The translations under genes were made by a program, and so were the position numbers. Shown in pieces: positions 24,836 to 32,012 of a DNA stretch of 44,887 nucleotides; position 1 is the stretch's first letter; each line of letters opens with the position of its first letter. This DNA is from Candidatus Saccharibacteria bacterium UBA6209. GTDB lineage: Bacteria > Patescibacteriota > Saccharimonadia > Saccharimonadales > Saccharimonadaceae. Location: NCBI GenBank assembly GCA_905370345.1, contig CAJPKE010000002.1:1-44887 (forward strand), read 5' to 3'. The notes beneath the pieces are model-generated. The model was not told where the DNA came from, did not search any database, and saw only the letters and a list, made by a program, of their open reading frames with translations.

Positions 24836-25499
24836 ACGAGTAAAAGCGATCGTTCTGAGGCGAACGAATTACGCCGAAGCTGACCGAGTTTTGCAATTAT
24901 TAACGCCAAAAGGTCGACGTAGTGTGATTGCCAAAGGCGTGCGACGCGAGCGCAGTAAATTGGCGGGCGGAATTGAATTATTCGCGATTTGCGATGTGGT
25001 TATTCGTTCTGGTCGGGGCGATTTGGGGCTATTAACTTCTGCTCGATTGTCGGCTTTTTATCGGCATATTTTGGAAGATTATGATCGGATGCAGTTTGCG
25101 TATTCAGTGATGAAATTGGTTTCTGCGGCGAGTGAAAACATTGACGAACCAGAGTGGTATTATGTGCTGAGCCAAGTTTTGGAGCAATTGAATAATCCTG
25201 CAATAAACCAAAAATTGATTGAAACGTGGTTTTATTTGCAATACGCGAGTTTGCTGGGTGATGAATTGAATCTTCGCACAGATGTGACGACAGCGGCGTT
25301 ACTGCCTGATAAAAAATATATGTATGATAGCGCAGAAAAAGGTTTGAGATTGGCGGAGCAGGGCGATTTGGGCGCAGACGCAATCAAATTGTTAAGGTTA
25401 ATCCAGGCAAAACCACTCGCGAATGTGGCGCAAATTGGCGGAATAACTGAGGTTATAAATGATTGTTGGTTGACCGCCAGACAGCACGCCGCGGTGTAA
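24819..25499 (+). CDS. recO: DNA repair protein RecO
   Basis: RecO loads RecA onto SSB-coated single-stranded DNA with RecR. The 226-residue protein starts with the OB-fold segment VKAIVLRRTNYAEADRVLQL and continues VIAKGVRRERSKLAGGIELFA, typical of RecO; the helical C-terminal domain follows. The zinc-binding cysteines of some family members are not present. It is the last gene of the kinase-receiver-recO unit. Confidence 0.88.
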   Translation: MTGQSERVKAIVLRRTNYAEADRVLQLLTPKGRRSVIAKGVRRERSKLAGGIELFAICDVVIRSGRGDLGLLTSARLSAFYRHILEDYDRMQFAYSVMKLVSAASENIDEPEWYYVLSQVLEQLNNPAINQKLIETWFYLQYASLLGDELNLRTDVTTAALLPDKKYMYDSAEKGLRLAEQGDLGADAIKLLRLIQAKPLANVAQIGGITEVINDCWLTARQHAAV

Positions 25500-25516
25500 A
25501 ATTGCTCGTAAAATGG

Positions 25517-25566
25517 TATAATTTAGGAAATAATGTGAATCGCCATGTTGCCAACATGGAGAAAGG
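25517..25566 (+). promoter_or_regulatory. glyS promoter, leader hairpin and ribosome binding site
   Basis: TGGTATAAT with TATAAT at 25517-25522 predicts a start of transcription near 25529. The leader contains a perfect inverted repeat CCATGTT-GCC-AACATGG at 25543-25559 that partly covers the Shine-Dalgarno region GGAGAAAGG (25558-25566). Confidence 0.72.
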
Positions 25567-25574
25567 TTTTTTCA

Positions 25575-27122
25575 ATGAGTCAAGCAAAAATGGAAGATAT
25601 TATTAGCCTGTGTAAGCGCCGCGGTTTTATTTATCAGGGTTCTGATGTTTACGGCGGTTTGTCTGGAACGTGGGATTATGGTCCGCTTGGTGTTCAATTG
25701 AAACGCAACATTATGAATTTATGGTGGCGAATGTTTGTTGACGAGCGTGACGATATGTATGGCGTCGATGCGGCGATTTTGATGAATCCGAAAGTCTGGA
25801 AGGCAAGTGGGCATGTGGATACGTTTTCTGACCCACTGATTGACTGCTTGGAGTGCAATACTCGTTATCGCACAGATAAGCTAGTTGATGATGGTTATCA
25901 AGACGAGGTCATGATTATGCAATCAAATTGGCTTGGCTTAGACAATACTGTCGCTCAAAATATAGATGATCTCGGTAGTCTAATAGAGTATTGTAAGAAG
26001 TTTCCTAATAAGAAAACAGTTGACGAGGCTAGGGTTATACTGAAGGACATAAAGAAGAATAGTGATTTACTCTCTAAAGCTCTTCCTGATGTTGCTAATG
26101 CCGGTAAATATGAAGGCATTTTCCCCGCCATCTACCTCAAAGAGAAGTCAATTAGATGTAGTGTATGTGGTCAGTGTAACTGGGGTGATTCAAGACCGTT
26201 CAATATGATGTTTAAAACTACTGTAGGTCCTGTCGCGGACGAAGGGTCGGTTGCATATCTTCGTCCAGAAACCGCTCAGGGAATTTTTACCAATTTTAAG
26301 AACGTTGTTGATAGTTTTTATCCAGACTTGCCGTTTGGAATTGCTCAGCAGGGCAAGGCGTTTCGCAATGAAATTGCGCCGCGAGATTTTGTTTTCCGTT
26401 CTCGGGAGTTTGAGCAAATGGAGATTGAATATTTTGTCAATCCAGAAAATTGGCAGGAAGCGTTTGATGAATTGTTGAAGTCGACGCACGAGTTTTTGGA
26501 GGCGTTGGGATTAGATCCTAGGAATATTCACGAGTTGGATGTTCCGGCGGAAGACAGGGCGCATTACAGTAAGAAAACGATTGACATTGAATACGATTTT
26601 CCAATTGGCAAGGAAGAGCTGATGGGAATTGCATATCGGACTGATTTTGACCTGATGAATATTCAGCGTGTCAGTGGAAAAAGTATGGAATATACGATTA
26701 AGGGGACGAATGAGAAATTTGTGCCGCACGTGATTGAGCCGAGTTTTGGTGTTGAGCGGGCGCTGATGGCGGTCTTGTCGAGTGCGTATCGCGAGGACGA
26801 GCAGAACGGCAGCAAGCGTGTTTATTTGGCGCTTCCAGAGCATTTGGCGCCGGTCAAATTTGCCGTTTCGCCGCTACTTAAGAATAAGCCAGAGCTGGTG
26901 GAGAAGGCGCGTGAGATTTACGCCAGTCTATCTAAGAAAAATCCTGGACGTGTTATGTGGGATGATAATGGAAACATCGGTAAGCGTTATCGCCGTCAGG
27001 ATGAAATTGGTACGCCGCACTGCGTAGTTGTCGACTTTCAGACGCTGGAGGACGACACGGTTACTGTTCGCGAGCGAGATACGACGGAACAAAGGCGAGT
27101 TAATATAAAAGATCTCGTATAG
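25575..27122 (+). CDS. glyS: Glycyl-tRNA synthetase, single-chain type
   Basis: The 515-residue enzyme is the homodimeric type of GlyRS used by Gram-positives and archaea. Landmarks are IISLCKRRGFIYQGSDVYGG, GTWDYGPLG, motif 2 around RNEIAPRDFVFRSREFEQME and motif 3 with EPSFGVERALMAVL, then the C-terminal anticodon-binding domain ending with the RYRRQDEIGTPHCVVVD segment. Two cysteine pairs (LECN and CSVCGQCNWG) probably bind zinc. The ATG at 25575 is chosen for the ribosome binding site; the ATG at 25545 lies within the leader hairpin. Codon choice in the middle (about 25890-26230) is more AT-rich than the rest. Confidence 0.96.
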   Translation: MSQAKMEDIISLCKRRGFIYQGSDVYGGLSGTWDYGPLGVQLKRNIMNLWWRMFVDERDDMYGVDAAILMNPKVWKASGHVDTFSDPLIDCLECNTRYRTDKLVDDGYQDEVMIMQSNWLGLDNTVAQNIDDLGSLIEYCKKFPNKKTVDEARVILKDIKKNSDLLSKALPDVANAGKYEGIFPAIYLKEKSIRCSVCGQCNWGDSRPFNMMFKTTVGPVADEGSVAYLRPETAQGIFTNFKNVVDSFYPDLPFGIAQQGKAFRNEIAPRDFVFRSREFEQMEIEYFVNPENWQEAFDELLKSTHEFLEALGLDPRNIHELDVPAEDRAHYSKKTIDIEYDFPIGKEELMGIAYRTDFDLMNIQRVSGKSMEYTIKGTNEKFVPHVIEPSFGVERALMAVLSSAYREDEQNGSKRVYLALPEHLAPVKFAVSPLLKNKPELVEKAREIYASLSKKNPGRVMWDDNGNIGKRYRRQDEIGTPHCVVVDFQTLEDDTVTVRERDTTEQRRVNIKDLV

Positions 27123-27131
27123 GAAGATGTA

Positions 27132-27824
27132 ATGACGAAAATACTTGCAATTATTTCTACTCATGGCAATGAGTTATTAGGTCCGAATGTACTTTCGTAT
27201 ATGTTAAATAAACGTTCGGAGCTGTTGGAATATGTTGATTTTATGGTGGCTAACCCCAGAGCTTATTCGCAGAATGTTCGATACGTTGAATCTGATTTGA
27301 ATAGGAGTTATGGGTCTGATTTGGATACGTATGAAGCACGACGATCGAAAGCCATAGAGGATCGAATTAAGTTGTTGCAGCCAGAATTGGTGCTAGATTT
27401 TCATACGACCACTGCTGAGCAGCCAGATTTGCTAATTACCGCGAACGTGGAAGATAAAGTCTCTCGTGATTTTATTAATGCGAGTGCGATTAAAGATGTG
27501 CTAGTTGTTGAACCGCTTAATGATATCACGACTGTAGCTCCGCATTTTGTGGCTTATGAGGTGTCAAATTCTCATTTGAATGCCGATTTATATGAACGGA
27601 TCTGTACGGATATTCGGAAATATCTAGACGGAAAAGTGTCGGATCAAGAGCATACTTTTTATAAGATGATAGGGAAAATTTTGCCCGAAGAAGTTCAGGC
27701 GGATTCTGGTCTTGAGAATTTTGTATATAGTAATACGCTTGGGGTAATTCCGTCGTTCCTCGGAGAGGAAGCATATAGACAAGATGGCACGTATGCCGGT
27801 TTTAAGCTAGAAAAGTTCATATAA
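27132..27824 (+). CDS. Succinylglutamate desuccinylase/aspartoacylase-like zinc hydrolase
   Basis: The 230-residue protein shows the AstE/AspA (M14-like) zinc pattern: STHGNE near residues 10-15 (two zinc ligands), ESDLNRSYGSD near 54 (substrate-binding Asn-Arg) and VLDFHTTTAEQ near 91 (third ligand). Members hydrolyse N-acyl amino acids or related amides; the substrate cannot be read from sequence. It begins 9 nt after glyS, probably in the same transcript, with AGGAAG just before the ATG. Confidence 0.85.
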   Translation: MTKILAIISTHGNELLGPNVLSYMLNKRSELLEYVDFMVANPRAYSQNVRYVESDLNRSYGSDLDTYEARRSKAIEDRIKLLQPELVLDFHTTTAEQPDLLITANVEDKVSRDFINASAIKDVLVVEPLNDITTVAPHFVAYEVSNSHLNADLYERICTDIRKYLDGKVSDQEHTFYKMIGKILPEEVQADSGLENFVYSNTLGVIPSFLGEEAYRQDGTYAGFKLEKFI

Positions 27825-27880
27825 TAACATAAGATTACTTACGTGTTAGTTGAGTAAAGAATTGTGATATAATTGCTACC

Positions 27881-28372
27881 ATGTCAAACGCCATAAACGG
27901 ACAACTCATCACGCACGATTCAGAAGGAGCTATCAAGCACGATTACCTCTATCGTGTTTCCATAAAGGCTCTGATTTATAATGATGCTGGGCAGATTTTG
28001 GTTGTTAAAGAGGACGGGCGACCGCTTTGGGATCTTCCTGGCGGCGGAATGGATTATGGTGAAACTTTTGAGTCGGCTTTGAAGCGAGAATTATATGAAG
28101 AAGTTGGCTATAAGGGCAATCTTCGTTATCAGCTTTTTGACGCGTCGGACGAGATTTATGTTGAGCGAATTGATGCTAACCAAATTTGTTTTTCTTGTCG
28201 TGTGTGGACGGAAAATTTTGATTTTTCAGCGGGCGTTGATGCGGACGAAGTGATGTTTATTGATCCTGAAGAGTTGCGACTCCAAGAGAGCGAGTCGGGT
28301 GCGCCGATTCGATATAACGTGCATTTGAAGTGGCAGAAATTGTGTGGCGCAAATAGTTTGCCGACAGAATAG
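27881..28372 (+). CDS. NUDIX hydrolase
   Basis: The 163-residue protein has a complete Nudix box near residues 54-76: GGGMDYGETFESALKRELYE continuing EVG, with the Mg-binding RE..EE pattern. Such enzymes hydrolyse nucleoside diphosphates linked to other groups, often damaged nucleotides; specificity is unknown. TGATATAAT with TATAAT at 27868-27873 ends 7 nt before the ATG at 27881 (leaderless). Confidence 0.92.
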   Translation: MSNAINGQLITHDSEGAIKHDYLYRVSIKALIYNDAGQILVVKEDGRPLWDLPGGGMDYGETFESALKRELYEEVGYKGNLRYQLFDASDEIYVERIDANQICFSCRVWTENFDFSAGVDADEVMFIDPEELRLQESESGAPIRYNVHLKWQKLCGANSLPTE

Positions 28373-28410
28373 TATTGACTTTTTCCATAAAATAGTATAG
28401 AATATAACGC

Positions 28411-29028
28411 ATGGAAAAAAGTACAGGCGGCGTATCTTTTGATATTAGATTTATTGACTCTGGCAATGGCTCAGAGAATTATTCTTCTGTTGAAAGTCGG
28501 CGCTTGATTGGAATCTATGATGGCGATTGGTCTTTGGAGGAAGATGGGACTGTGAACGCGTCCATGGTGTTTGCCAGAAGAGTGGGTGATATTCGTAGTC
28601 ATGAGGATTTGATAGAAAAGGTTCGTGGAACCGGTGAGAATATGGCGCGAGTGTCTATTTCAGAGTGTCTGGCGGTTGAAGATGAGGTGAAGGTAAGTGG
28701 CTGGCTATTAGCTGATCCTATGTCGCATAGTGGAATTTCTTTCTTGCGCAAAGTAATACCAACCGAGCTTGTTGTTCCTGATTCCATTGAAAATAACCCT
28801 GACGACGATCAGAAGCTAGAGATCGTTAGACTTGCCTTGCGTGTTGGAGCTGTGGCTTTGCATTGTGCAGGATTGTCATTAGAAGAGCTTAAGGAATCAC
28901 CTACTGAGAGTTTCTCTCCGGATAAAGTGGATGAGCTTGTTTCTCGTTTCCATGGCAATGTGGATTTTGGTAGCAAGTGGAGAGAGTATAAGAAAATAGC
29001 CAAAGATTTAACGTATGATGAAAACTGA
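28411..29028 (+). CDS. Protein of unknown function, first of a related pair
   Basis: I do not recognise this 205-residue soluble protein. It has no membrane segments. The N-terminal two thirds look beta-rich (FDIRFIDSGNGSENYSSVES, LIGIYDGDWSLEEDG) and the last third helical. The C-terminal part (VRLALRVGAVALHCAGLSLE and SFSPDKVDELVSRF) resembles the C-terminus of the next protein (VAAVAVGLCLETPLQEL and EFSAKELAEAWPRL), suggesting they are paralogues or share a domain. A TTGACT at 28375-28380 with TATAGA at 28396-28401 may be the promoter. The next gene overlaps its end by 14 nt. Confidence 0.65.
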   Translation: MEKSTGGVSFDIRFIDSGNGSENYSSVESRRLIGIYDGDWSLEEDGTVNASMVFARRVGDIRSHEDLIEKVRGTGENMARVSISECLAVEDEVKVSGWLLADPMSHSGISFLRKVIPTELVVPDSIENNPDDDQKLEIVRLALRVGAVALHCAGLSLEELKESPTESFSPDKVDELVSRFHGNVDFGSKWREYKKIAKDLTYDEN

Positions 29029-29500
29029 TAATTACGGCGCCAGGGTTAAAATCGAGAATATTATGGAGGGCGAAGTCGACGAGGATTTGTTATTTGCTTT
29101 ATTGACTAGATTAGTTGTTAGGGACGAGGTTCTCGATATGGATGTAATGTTGGCTAGTCGCTGTCGTGAGTATTCGGGACATATCATGTTGGCAGAGAAG
29201 CGCCTTCCTAGTCGGTCTACGTCCATACAATCGCCATTTCAGTTTCCGTATGGTAAAACTGAGCTGCGAAGCTGGCGGGATGGGCGGAGTGTATATTCTG
29301 TTGGAGGGATAAGAGGAGGATTCAGGAAGAATGCTTATTTTTCTTCAGATAATGCGGAATATCTCATAAAGCGAGTGGCTGCCGTGGCTGTTGGGCTTTG
29401 CTTGGAAACGCCTTTACAAGAGCTGGATTCTGTCAAGGAGTTTTCGGCTAAGGAGTTGGCAGAAGCTTGGCCGAGACTTAGATACGGAATTTACATTTAA
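29015..29500 (+). CDS. Protein of unknown function, second of a related pair
   Basis: The 161-residue protein starts at overlapping ATG codons (29015 or 29018) inside the end of the previous gene, so the two are translationally coupled. It is soluble, with an N-terminal acidic part (EGEVDEDLLFALLTRLVVRD), a basic middle and a helical C-terminus related by eye to that of its neighbour. No known motif was found. Codon use includes many AGG, AGA and ATA codons, which is less common in the housekeeping genes of the window. The product may act with the preceding protein. Confidence 0.62.
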   Translation: MMKTDNYGARVKIENIMEGEVDEDLLFALLTRLVVRDEVLDMDVMLASRCREYSGHIMLAEKRLPSRSTSIQSPFQFPYGKTELRSWRDGRSVYSVGGIRGGFRKNAYFSSDNAEYLIKRVAAVAVGLCLETPLQELDSVKEFSAKELAEAWPRLRYGIYI

Positions 29501-29524
29501 TATTGCCATTGCTATAATAGCCAT

Positions 29525-30193
29525 ATGCATATTATTCTTGGTGGGACGAGTGGGCTCGGTTTGGAAATGGCGAAGCAGCTACGGAAACGTGGCGATCGTG
29601 TGCTAGTGCTGGGTAAAACTTATGATCCGCAAAAACACGGAGAAGGTTTTCCTCTGGATGTTTATTATTCAGATCAAGTGGAAGCGGCGTCGGCGCGAAT
29701 TGAGCAGATTTTAAACGGCGATGATATTGACCAATTTGTGTGGGCGGCTGGATATGGTTGGCGCGGCAATTTTGAAGATCAACCGAATGTTCGCAGTATG
29801 GCGGAAGTTAATTTTTCAGGCGCGTTGCCGCTGGTTCAATGGGCTTGGCGTAAGATGTCAACACAGAATCGCAAGTCTGTACTAACGATTATCGGATCAA
29901 CAAGTAGCGTTAAAGCGCGCTCAGATGAAGCTGTGTACGTTGCGACGAAGCACGCTCAAGCGGGTTTGGCGCGAAGTTTGGGAATGCAGGCGGATGAGCA
30001 AAAACTTCCAGTTAGAGTTGCATTATTTTTGCCTGGTGCTATGAAAACTCCGTTTTGGAACGGGCGCGATCTTCCGGCTGATTATATGTTTTTCAACGAT
30101 CCAGCAAAAATCGCCACGCATATTATTAACGCGATTGATTGTCAGCAGCAGCCCTTTTTGGAATGGGCGTTGCCAAAAGGTACGTTGGTTTAG
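29525..30193 (+). CDS. Short-chain dehydrogenase/reductase
   Basis: The 222-residue enzyme has the SDR cofactor motif GGTSGLGLEMAKQL (residues 5-18), the WAAGYG segment in place of the common NNAG, the active serine in IIGSTSSV and the YVATK catalytic pair (YxxxK) near residue 138. The family uses NAD(P)H on diverse alcohols and ketones; the substrate is unknown. TGCTATAAT with TATAAT at 29513-29518 ends 6 nt before the ATG at 29525, so it is leaderless. Confidence 0.92.
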   Translation: MHIILGGTSGLGLEMAKQLRKRGDRVLVLGKTYDPQKHGEGFPLDVYYSDQVEAASARIEQILNGDDIDQFVWAAGYGWRGNFEDQPNVRSMAEVNFSGALPLVQWAWRKMSTQNRKSVLTIIGSTSSVKARSDEAVYVATKHAQAGLARSLGMQADEQKLPVRVALFLPGAMKTPFWNGRDLPADYMFFNDPAKIATHIINAIDCQQQPFLEWALPKGTLV

Positions 30194-30219
30194 AGCTTAT
30201 TAAGTGCTATAATTCAGGC

Positions 30220-31236
30220 ATGACGGATAGTTCGAATAATGATCATTTTGGGGTAAAAATTGTAGTTATTGGTGGCGGAACGGGAAGTTTCACGCTGCTT
30301 TCTGGATTGAAAAAATATACACACAGCATTACAGCGTTGGTCAATATGGTCGACGATGGTGGCTCAACTGGCGTGTTGCGCGATGAATTGGGTGTGTTGC
30401 CGGCGGGCGACGTCAGGCAATGCTTGGTGGCGCTGAGTACTTCGCCGAAAGTTCGCGATTTGTTCAATTACCGGTTCGGCGAGGGCAGTATGAAAGGTCA
30501 CGCGTTCGGCAATTTATTCATGGCGGCACTGGAAAAGATGACAGGAAGTTTTGCTGATGCAGTTGAGTTGGCTAGCGAAGTTTTGGGTGTCAATGGCCGA
30601 GTTTATCCGATTACTCTGGACGATACAACTATGTCGATTAAGCTGAAAGACGGCACAGTGGTTGATGGCCAACACGCGGCTGAGTCGCTAAAGATTCCGC
30701 GCGGCGAGCGTCCGTGGCTAGAGCTTAAACCGCCAGCTACGATTAACCCGCGAGCTCGTCAAGCGATTTTGGATGCCGATTTGGTGGTGATCGCGCCGGG
30801 GCTTTTATACGGTAGTTTGGCGCCAGCGTTGTTGGTTCGAGGCGTCACTCGGGCGCTTGCTGAAACGAAGGCGAAGAAAGTCTATGTTTGCAATTTGGTC
30901 ACAAAACCAACGCAGACTGATGGATTTACCGTGGCGGATTTTGCGGATGAAATTGAGCGATTTTCAGGGGTGAATATGGATTATGTGCTTTACAATAACC
31001 ATCGCCCGCCAGAGGAATTGATAAAGAAATATGCTCACGACGGCGAATATTTGGTCGAGTGGGATAAGGAATTGCTGAAGAAAAAGCATTATTATGCGTC
31101 GGGCAAGCGTTTGATTGCTGATGACGTGTGGGTCAATACGAACTCCAACAGCGATCCGTTAGCGGCTCAGCGCAGCTTGATTCGTCACGATGCCGACAGG
31201 GTGGCGCGCGAATTGATGCGGATTTATTTTGCCTAA
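30220..31236 (+). CDS. YvcK/CofD-like gluconeogenesis factor
   Basis: The 338-residue protein belongs to the YvcK family (CofD-like fold). It shows VIGGGTGSFTLLSGL near the N-terminus, VDDGGSTGVLRDE, PAGDVRQCLVAL, VIAPGLLYGSLAPALLV and YVCNLVTKPTQTDGFTVADF. In Firmicutes YvcK binds UDP-sugars and supports cell-wall synthesis on gluconeogenic carbon sources. The ATG at 30220 is chosen because TGCTATAAT (box at 30208-30213) ends 6 nt before it; an upstream GTG/ATG at 30139 would lie inside the SDR gene. Its last 56 coding bases are repeated exactly at 31903-31958. Confidence 0.9.
   Translation: MTDSSNNDHFGVKIVVIGGGTGSFTLLSGLKKYTHSITALVNMVDDGGSTGVLRDELGVLPAGDVRQCLVALSTSPKVRDLFNYRFGEGSMKGHAFGNLFMAALEKMTGSFADAVELASEVLGVNGRVYPITLDDTTMSIKLKDGTVVDGQHAAESLKIPRGERPWLELKPPATINPRARQAILDADLVVIAPGLLYGSLAPALLVRGVTRALAETKAKKVYVCNLVTKPTQTDGFTVADFADEIERFSGVNMDYVLYNNHRPPEELIKKYAHDGEYLVEWDKELLKKKHYYASGKRLIADDVWVNTNSNSDPLAAQRSLIRHDADRVARELMRIYFA
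31177..31232 (+). repeat. 56-bp direct repeat, left copy (3' end of the YvcK-like gene)
   Basis: Bases 31177-31232 are identical to 31903-31958. This copy encodes the natural C-terminus LIRHDADRVARELMRIYF of the YvcK-like protein. Upstream of it, ACAGCGAT at 31148-31155 is also found next to the right copy, with 21 nt less between. Confidence 0.97.
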
Positions 31237-31358
31237 TGGGCGACAAAAACTTTTCAATTCTTGAGGTTAATCCGGTAGCGAGGATTGATGTGTCGGATTA
31301 TGGTATAGACGTGCCGTGTGCTATCATAAAATATGCGAAGGAATTATGCGTTGAATGA
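31236..31358 (+). CDS. Small coupled ORF of 40 residues, unknown
   Basis: The ATG at 31236 overlaps the stop of the YvcK-like gene (TAATG), and the stop overlaps the start of the NUDIX gene (ATGA). The 40-residue product (MGDKNFSILEVNPVARIDVS, then DYGIDVPCAIIKYAKELCVE) is soluble, with two cysteines, and is not recognised. It may be a true small protein or the end of a larger domain left after rearrangement; the coupling at both ends favours translation. Confidence 0.5.
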   Translation: MGDKNFSILEVNPVARIDVSDYGIDVPCAIIKYAKELCVE

Positions 31359-31855
31359 AAATTGACAATAGTTTTCCAACTGTTTTTTGGGGCAAAGACA
31401 AGTCGACGAAAGCTCAATTTTGTCCGTGCGAAGAGATTTTCGACTCCTCGCCTGTGACATCGTGTATGGTTTGTGTAGTTCATGAAAATAAAATACTTCT
31501 GACCAAGCCACCGCGTGGCTGGGGTTTGCCAGGTGGCCGTATGGAATTAGGAGAAACGCCAGAAGATTGTGCGCGGCGCGAGGTGTACGAGGAAACATCC
31601 GTTGAGCTAAATTCTCTAAAATTGATTGGTGCTTGGCATATTGAAAAGCTATTTCATTCTAAATATAACGATAGATACCCTGATAGGGCATATCAGCTGC
31701 TTTTTCTGGCCGATGTAAAACGAATAGATGATTTTGTAGCTTCGCACGAATCATCAGCCAGAGAGTTTGTAGAATTTGATAAAGTACAAGACTATCACCA
31801 TGATTTTGCTAATTTTGCTGAGATTATGAGATACATTAGGAAGTGTATAATATGA
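31355..31855 (+). CDS. NUDIX hydrolase, second copy type
   Basis: The 166-residue enzyme has a Nudix box near residues 54-76: GLPGGRMELGETPEDCARRE then VYEETS, with the REVYEE metal site intact. It is not a close copy of the NUDIX protein at 27881. The N-terminal region has cysteines (FCPCEEIFDSSPVTSCMVC) and the middle contains FHSKYNDRYPDRAYQLLFLA. The start ATG overlaps the previous stop and its own stop overlaps the phosphatase remnant (ATGA), so the three ORFs behave as a coupled cassette lying between the two copies of the 56-bp repeat. Substrate unknown. Confidence 0.9.
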   Translation: MKIDNSFPTVFWGKDKSTKAQFCPCEEIFDSSPVTSCMVCVVHENKILLTKPPRGWGLPGGRMELGETPEDCARREVYEETSVELNSLKLIGAWHIEKLFHSKYNDRYPDRAYQLLFLADVKRIDDFVASHESSAREFVEFDKVQDYHHDFANFAEIMRYIRKCII

Positions 31856-31962
31856 GTGAGCTAATTTTTATGAGACACGGTAATCATATACCTGACAGCG
31901 ATTTGATTCGTCACGATGCCGACAGGGTGGCGCGCGAATTGATGCGGATTTATTTTGCGTAG
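31852..31962 (+). pseudogene. Remnant of a histidine-phosphatase gene fused to the duplicated YvcK-like tail
   Basis: The 36-residue ORF starts MSELIFMRHGNHIPDSD, which has the RHG signature found at the N-terminus of histidine phosphatases (phosphoglycerate mutase family). After about 17 residues it runs into LIRHDADRVARELMRIYFA, the C-terminus of the YvcK-like protein, in the same frame. The rest of the phosphatase (normally about 150-200 residues) is missing. The break coincides with the right copy of the repeat. The phosphatase identity rests on a short motif and is therefore tentative. Confidence 0.7.
31903..31958 (+). repeat. 56-bp direct repeat, right copy
   Basis: This is an exact copy of 31177-31232. 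It is preceded by ACAGCGAT (31895-31902), also found upstream of the left copy but separated there by 21 extra bases, so the homology extends further with a 21-bp gap. It lies just before the promoter of the RelA/SpoT-like gene. Confidence 0.97.
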
Positions 31963-32012
31963 ATAATCCAGGGCTTGATAATTTCCCATTACTATGATAT
32001 AATGCAAGGGTT

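Noticed and set aside
25545..25574. Upstream ATG for glyS
   Set aside because: It falls inside the leader hairpin and lacks a ribosome binding site; the ATG at 25575 has GGAGAAAGG at the right distance.
30139..30219. Extended start for the YvcK-like gene
   Set aside because: It lies inside the SDR gene and upstream of the -10 box at 30208-30213; the family begins near the ATG at 30220.
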